From the NCBI GenBank assembly GCA_025997675.1, contig BNUX01000101.1:1-9039 (forward strand): 9,039 nucleotides of DNA. The letters run 5' to 3'. This document shows, one piece after another, positions 5,703-9,039 of this stretch. The stretch comes from Spirochaetia bacterium (GTDB lineage Bacteria; Spirochaetota; Spirochaetia; Treponematales; Breznakiellaceae). The notes below the pieces were generated by a model. It was not told the origin of the DNA. It worked only from the letters and a program-made list of their open reading frames with translations, and made no database searches. How positions within the stretch are numbered: position 1 is the stretch's first letter; each line of letters starts with the position of its first letter. Both the position numbers and the translations under genes were made by a program.

Positions 5703-6639
5703 AAAGAAACTCATAGTACTATCCGCCTTAGTTGGTGTTCTAGCGGTAGTATACCTGCTCACCCTCTTCTTTGATCCCGAGCGGGTCAATGCCCGGAGCG
5801 CAGCATTCCTGTGGCTTGACCCAAAGCTCCGGGATCAGGCGGACGGCATAGAAATTGCCAAGGCCGGTGAATGGGACAATCCGGTCAAACTCCTTCGCCG
5901 GGGGGATGACTGGTACGCCTTAATAGGGGAGGGTGAGTACCCCGCCAAAAGTACCCGTGTGGAGGATCTCCTCCGCATCCTCAGCGCCCGGGGCGCGTAC
6001 CCCGTGCGCGGTTCCGCCGCGTCTTCCCACGAGAAGCTGGGCCTTGCCGAGGGCGCTGCCGCCCGTATTGTGGTTAAAGGCGGCGCGGGATTGCCTTTGT
6101 TGGACCTCCTCATCGGCGGCAGGGATGCTGCGGGACAGGAAGTCTATATGCGAAAGAACGGCCGGAACGAGGTCCGTTCCGGGGAGGATAAACTTTCGGC
6201 CTATATCAACGGGGCCGAAACCTCCTGGTATAACCTGCGGCTGTTTCCCGGCCAGGGAGACTTTGAAGTTCAGCGGCTTACCGTGTATCCCTTGGAAGAA
6301 GGCGCTGCTCCCTTGGTCATTACCCGGAACGGCGGCGGCTGGAGTATAGCGGGTCCGGATGATGACTCGGTGGATTCCCAAAAGGTGGATGCCTATGTGC
6401 GGGGCATCCTGGACGCCGAGGGCGAAGATTTTGTACCGGGGCTTAATGCCGCCTCCGCTGTCTTTAACGAAGGCCGGATTGTGCTGGAACTGGGTAACGG
6501 CGCTTCCCTGACCCTCAACGTGGGGACATTGGAAGAAAACAAGCGGGGCGCAACCGCAAGCGGCTCATCCTACGTGTACGCCCTGGCGGATTGGACTATC
6601 ACCCGGCTGTTCCGGGAGCCTGCGTATTTTATGAAGTAG
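5692..6639 (+). CDS. DUF4340 domain-containing membrane-anchored protein
   Basis: A 315-residue protein with a basic N-terminus (MVYKKK), one membrane anchor (about 7-26) and a long extracytoplasmic part. The body has the DUF4340 pattern: DDWYAL (72-77), a helix with VEDLLRILSA (90-99), LLIGGRDAAGQEVYMR (139-154) and SWYNLRLFPG (178-187). A second similar half starts at QRLTVYP (194-200) and continues through GGGWSIAG (214-221). Such proteins regularly sit directly downstream of GldG-like genes and probably form the periplasmic part of the same ABC complex; no enzymatic role is known. I set the start at 5692 because the anchor then lies at the very N-terminus and a ribosome binding site is in place. 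The gene overlaps the GldG-family gene by 11 bases in another frame. It is the last gene of the operon. Confidence 0.86.
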   Translation: MVYKKKLIVLSALVGVLAVVYLLTLFFDPERVNARSAAFLWLDPKLRDQADGIEIAKAGEWDNPVKLLRRGDDWYALIGEGEYPAKSTRVEDLLRILSARGAYPVRGSAASSHEKLGLAEGAAARIVVKGGAGLPLLDLLIGGRDAAGQEVYMRKNGRNEVRSGEDKLSAYINGAETSWYNLRLFPGQGDFEVQRLTVYPLEEGAAPLVITRNGGGWSIAGPDDDSVDSQKVDAYVRGILDAEGEDFVPGLNAASAVFNEGRIVLELGNGASLTLNVGTLEENKRGATASGSSYVYALADWTITRLFREPAYFMK

Positions 6640-6642
6640 CCA

Positions 6643-7755
6643 TCACTTGGCCTTTTTCCCCTGCTTTTGTACAAAGGCCTTGTATTTCGCCGGGTCGCTC
6701 TTAAAGGCCACAATCGGGGGGGACTCCAGGGCGGCCCGTTCCAGGGCTTTGGACGCCTCCAGGAGCAGCCGGTCCGTCGCAAGAATCCGCCCCGAAAGGG
6801 CGCTGACGCCGATACGGAGATCGTCCTTGTTGGAAAATAGTTCCGGAAGGCCCTCCAGCATCTGGTCGTAGAACTGCCGGGCTTTGGTAAAGCCTTCTTC
6901 CAGGCTGCTGCCGGGAAGGATTATGGACATGCCCCGGTCCCCGTTTTCAACGACGATGTCCCGGATGGTAAAAAACTGCCGCACCTTGCCGCCGAATGTC
7001 CGGTAGACCAGGGCGTTATCCCCAATGCCGGCCCCCGCGCCGGGGCTTAACTCCATCAGAATGATGGCCAGGTCCTGGTCTGCCTCGGAACAGCGGCGCA
7101 GCTCCGCGTCCAGCATTTCCCGGAGATCCGATTCCTCATCCGCCGGCTCTTGTTCCGGGGATTGGGTAATGATTTTCTGCATTTTGTCCGAAACCAGGGC
7201 CGTTTTTCTGCTCCATAGGGTATATAGCAGGGTAATTACGGACAGCAGGACGGCGGTTACCGCGATGAGCAGGGATTGCAGCAATATGGTCTGGAGGGAT
7301 GAAAAGTCAAAATCATTGGACACCGCCGTGATGGTTGCATTCCGCGGTTCAATCACCCGGAGGGGGGAAGAATGGGGAGAAGAGTACCCAAACCGGTGCT
7401 GGAACCGGAAACCGTTTCCATCGTGGATAATGAGGCCGCTTACCCGTTCTTCCCTGAACTCCGCCCCAAAGGGCCCGGTTACAATAACCGCCTGGAGGGT
7501 TTTCGAGCTGCCCAGGGTGTTCCGTACCGTTTCTTTAAAGGGTTCCTCCATGAACCCCCGATTTCCCGCATCGGAGGCAATGGACACGAGGTCGTTAAAT
7601 TCCCTTCCGGCGAGCTCCCGGCGGCTATTGACACTCCCCATTACCCGTACAATCCCGGTACCGATAGCCACCACGTACAACAAAATACTTATCACCGCAA
7701 TAACTGATGAACCTTTAATACGCATGGCAATAGTATACATGGTTTTTGTAATCAT
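6643..7755 (-). CDS. Membrane protein with an extracytoplasmic sensor-like region and a degenerate GGDEF domain
   Basis: A 370-residue protein with one helix near the N-terminus (about 17-39), an extracytoplasmic region (about 40-155), a second helix (about 156-180) and a cytoplasmic domain (about 208-352) that follows the GGDEF layout. The opening helix is LREMLDAELRRCSE, then a strand LAIILMELS, the signature region DIVVENGDRGMSIILPG, and near the end RIGVSAL followed by a helix LLLEASKALERAAL. At the signature position the sequence reads NGDRG (271-275) instead of GG(D/E)EF, and no RxxD inhibitory site is seen in front of it. Cyclic-di-GMP synthesis is therefore unlikely, and a binding or signalling role is an inference. 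No ribosome binding site precedes the first ATG; Met6 and Met11 are alternative starts, and Met11 (MRIKGSS) leaves a typical anchor. Its stop is three bases from the convergent DUF4340 stop. Confidence 0.83.
   Translation of the reverse strand: MITKTMYTIAMRIKGSSVIAVISILLYVVAIGTGIVRVMGSVNSRRELAGREFNDLVSIASDAGNRGFMEEPFKETVRNTLGSSKTLQAVIVTGPFGAEFREERVSGLIIHDGNGFRFQHRFGYSSPHSSPLRVIEPRNATITAVSNDFDFSSLQTILLQSLLIAVTAVLLSVITLLYTLWSRKTALVSDKMQKIITQSPEQEPADEESDLREMLDAELRRCSEADQDLAIILMELSPGAGAGIGDNALVYRTFGGKVRQFFTIRDIVVENGDRGMSIILPGSSLEEGFTKARQFYDQMLEGLPELFSNKDDLRIGVSALSGRILATDRLLLEASKALERAALESPPIVAFKSDPAKYKAFVQKQGKKAK
6649..6679. repeat. Inverted repeat at the convergent gene ends
   Basis: GGCCTTT (6649-6655) is complementary to AAAGGCC (6673-6679) with a 17-base loop. 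It lies 10 bases after the stop of the plus-strand operon, inside the last codons of the minus-strand GGDEF-like gene. It could end plus-strand transcription, but the loop is long and no proper T run follows (TTGTATTT), so it may be chance. Confidence 0.25.
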
Positions 7756-7822
7756 TGCTAGAATAGATTAAGCTATTTGTACGAGTTTACGAAAAATATG
7801 TCTTCCCCCCGGCTGGTATCCC

Positions 7823-7842
7823 CAAATAGTACCCGCTATTTG
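7823..7842. repeat. Inverted repeat upstream of the GGDEF-like gene
   Basis: CAAATAG (7823-7829) and CTATTTG (7836-7842) form a perfect 7-base-pair stem with a 6-base loop. A third copy of the same heptamer (CTATTTG, 7773-7779) lies 18 bases before the GGDEF-like start codon. The arrangement could be an operator or a start-proximal RNA structure. No T run follows on either strand. Confidence 0.4.
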
Positions 7843-7848
7843 ACCCGG

Positions 7849-7888
7849 AAAGCGGGGGCGCGGTCAGGGGACCGCCGGCTGCCCCCGC
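7849..7888 (-). terminator. GC-rich terminator-like hairpin after the lipoprotein gene
   Basis: Read on the minus strand, 10 bases after the lipoprotein stop codon, GCGGGGGC (7888-7881) pairs perfectly with GCCCCCGC (7859-7852), and inside it GCGGTC (7875-7870) pairs with GACCGC (7865-7860) around a CCCT loop. One side has a five-base bulge (7880-7876). Only three T follow, so the T run is short, but the stem is very stable and the position fits an intrinsic terminator separating the lipoprotein gene from the GGDEF-like gene. Confidence 0.58.
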
Positions 7889-7898
7889 AGGGGTCCGC

Positions 7899-9039
7899 TT
7901 ATGGGGTGGTTGGGGCAGCCACCCAGAGGGGATCCGAAGCATTGGTGGTGGAAAGGTCTCCCGCATCCGTATTGCCAAGCGTGCCGTCAACTTTCTTTTG
8001 GGCGCTGGTTTTGGCCCAGTATACCGCATGGCCCTTGTGACTGTTGACGCCGGTGGTGGCGTTGTTGGCGGTACCAGTGCCGGGGCCGCCGTAGATAGTG
8101 CCGCCGGTTTTGGTGAAGGTGCTGGTGTTGGATACATACACCCCGCCGCCGGTGGTGGCAGCGGTATTACCGCTGATGGTCCCGTCGTTCATGGTGAAGG
8201 TGCAGGAGCCCGATACATACACCCCGCCGCCGGCGCTGGCAGAGGTATTGCCGCTGATGGTCCCGCCGTTCATGGTGAAGGTCCCGGACCCTACAAACAC
8301 CCCGCCGCCGCCGTAACCTCCACTAACGGTATTGCCACTGATGGTCCCGCCTTCCATGATGAAGGTGCCGTTGTTTGCTACAAACACCCCGCCGCCCCAC
8401 TGGGCATCGGTACCGCCGGTCAGGGTTAGGTTAGCGCCCAGGGTTACCTTGTTGCCGGTGTTTTCAATCCACAGAACACTCTTGCCTGAGCTTGTGGCGT
8501 TCAGGGTTCCTCCGCCGGCCGCTCCCTGTAATACAATGGGGGGATAGGCATTTGCCCCGACTATGTAAAGCCAGCTACTAGCACCGAATCCGGTTGTGTC
8601 GGTGATGGTTCCCGAAACGATGATAGTGGCGGACTGGGAGGTAGTCGCCATAATGGCGGTTTTGTTGGTCTTAATGTCGCTTATGGCCACAACGGGGGTT
8701 GCGGCAGCGTATTTTTGTGCGATAAAGTCGGTGGTTGCCGCTTCCAGCGCGGTCTCTGCGCTGTCTACCGCCGCCTGATCCGCGCCGGCGTTGTCGTAGA
8801 CGGTTTGGGCCGCGGTGATTGCGGTCTCAAAGGCGGTCAGGTCATCCGTAATAACCCAATAGAGGCTATCTGCCGTGCCGTCTTTGGCAGCGGCTGCGGC
8901 GGTAAGGGCGGCTTGCAGGGCGGTTTTTTCGACGACGGGGACGGTGAGGTCGACAGGGTCGGAGACGGGGATGGTGGGGATGGTAGGGACAGTGGAGGTG
9001 TCAGGGTCGTCATCGCCGGTAGTCTTGGGGCAGCCGGTT
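7899..9039 (-). CDS. Surface lipoprotein with FIVAR-like region and right-handed beta-helix repeats (5' end outside window)
   Basis: The frame is open without a stop from the right window edge to TAA at 7901-7899, giving about 379 residues; the GTG at 8690 is internal. The first visible residues are TGCPKTTGDDDPDT. A Thr-Gly-Cys followed by a polar Asp-rich stretch is what a spirochaete lipobox and the mature lipoprotein N-terminus look like, so only the signal peptide is missing. After a Pro/Val/Thr linker comes an Ala-rich helical region (about residues 35-100, with LTAFETAITAAQTVYDNAG and VDSAETALEAA) that resembles a FIVAR-type module. Residues about 120-210 form short beta strands, followed by four repeats of the type GGGVYV...FTMNGGTISGNT, as in polymorphic right-handed beta-helix surface proteins. 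The protein ends in a short tail (WVAAPTTP) without an outer-membrane barrel. A role in adhesion or as a surface antigen is likely but inferred. Confidence 0.82.
   Translation of the reverse strand, partial: TGCPKTTGDDDPDTSTVPTIPTIPVSDPVDLTVPVVEKTALQAALTAAAAAKDGTADSLYWVITDDLTAFETAITAAQTVYDNAGADQAAVDSAETALEAATTDFIAQKYAAATPVVAISDIKTNKTAIMATTSQSATIIVSGTITDTTGFGASSWLYIVGANAYPPIVLQGAAGGGTLNATSSGKSVLWIENTGNKVTLGANLTLTGGTDAQWGGGVFVANNGTFIMEGGTISGNTVSGGYGGGGVFVGSGTFTMNGGTISGNTSASAGGGVYVSGSCTFTMNDGTISGNTAATTGGGVYVSNTSTFTKTGGTIYGGPGTGTANNATTGVNSHKGHAVYWAKTSAQKKVDGTLGNTDAGDLSTTNASDPLWVAAPTTP
8085..8396 (-). repeat. Four tandem coding repeats of the beta-helix domain
   Basis: Four units of 29, 26, 27 and at least 22 residues begin with GGGVFV or GGGVYV. 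The first three contain GGTISGNT or DGTISGNT; the fourth ends with GGTIYGG. The repetition is also strong in the DNA: a block beginning GGTATT, followed by CTGATGGTCCCG, recurs on the plus strand at about 8163, 8244 and 8328, spaced 81 and 84 bases, in frame. Each unit would form one turn of a right-handed beta helix. Confidence 0.85.

Noticed and set aside
7025..7771. Plus-strand open frame of 248 codons
   Set aside because: It runs opposite the GGDEF-like membrane protein, which has clear membrane helices and domain structure; the Ser/Arg-rich translation looks like a by-product.
8085..8396. Repeats considered as a CRISPR array
   Set aside because: Units of about 81-84 bases lie in frame within a coding region, the spacing segments are themselves similar, and no typical short repeat with unique spacers is seen.
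7998..8429. Plus-strand Gly/Ala-rich open frame of 143 codons resembling a repeat protein
   Set aside because: Its repeats are the mirror of the beta-helix repeats on the minus strand, whose translation matches a known surface protein type and continues to a lipobox-like Cys.

Overview
The window looks like a piece of a spirochaete chromosome, most likely a GC-rich Treponema-type organism of the termite-gut kind. This is an inference from gene types, not from a database search. The clues are a DUF3782-type C-terminal fragment, a GldA/GldF/GldG-like ABC module with a DUF4340 protein in tandem, a lipobox-like Thr-Gly-Cys at the start of a Gly/Thr-rich beta-helix surface protein, and a degenerate GGDEF membrane protein. 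Most genes are GC-rich; one stretch (about 192-640) is clearly AT-rich and probably came from elsewhere.

Layout. (1) 1-191, plus: C-terminal end of a DUF3782 / PD-(D/E)XK-like protein cut by the window edge. (2) 192-1345, minus: a small accessory block of an AbrB-like antitoxin and a PIN-domain VapC-type toxin, overlapping or one base apart, followed by an AT-rich DUF6922-like small gene. (3) 1346-1449: a divergent intergenic region with a promoter-like sequence so close to the next start codon that the mRNA may be leaderless. (4) 1450-6639, plus: a tightly packed row of five genes, namely ribonuclease Z, a GldA-like ABC ATPase, a six-helix ABC-2 permease, a GldG-family auxiliary protein and a DUF4340 protein. 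Gaps run from 27 bases down to overlaps of 4 and 11 bases, as in an operon. (5) 6643-7755, minus: a two-helix membrane protein with a degenerate GGDEF domain, converging on the operon with 3 bases between the stops. (6) 7756-7898: an intergenic region with a strong GC-rich terminator-like hairpin and a second small inverted repeat. (7) 7899-9039, minus: a surface lipoprotein lacking only its signal peptide, with a FIVAR-like helical N-terminus and four near-identical beta-helix repeats.

How the genes work together. RNase Z is a housekeeping tRNA 3'-end maturation enzyme that shares a transcript with the transporter. The ATPase, permease, GldG-like and DUF4340 proteins should form one inner-membrane complex with large extracytoplasmic parts; its substrate is unknown, and the name gliding need not apply in a spirochaete. 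No wholly new system is evident. The points most worth a second look are a run of nine G inside the GldG-family gene that could act as a slippage switch, the possibly leaderless RNase Z mRNA, the degenerate GGDEF domain, and the repeat-bearing lipoprotein.
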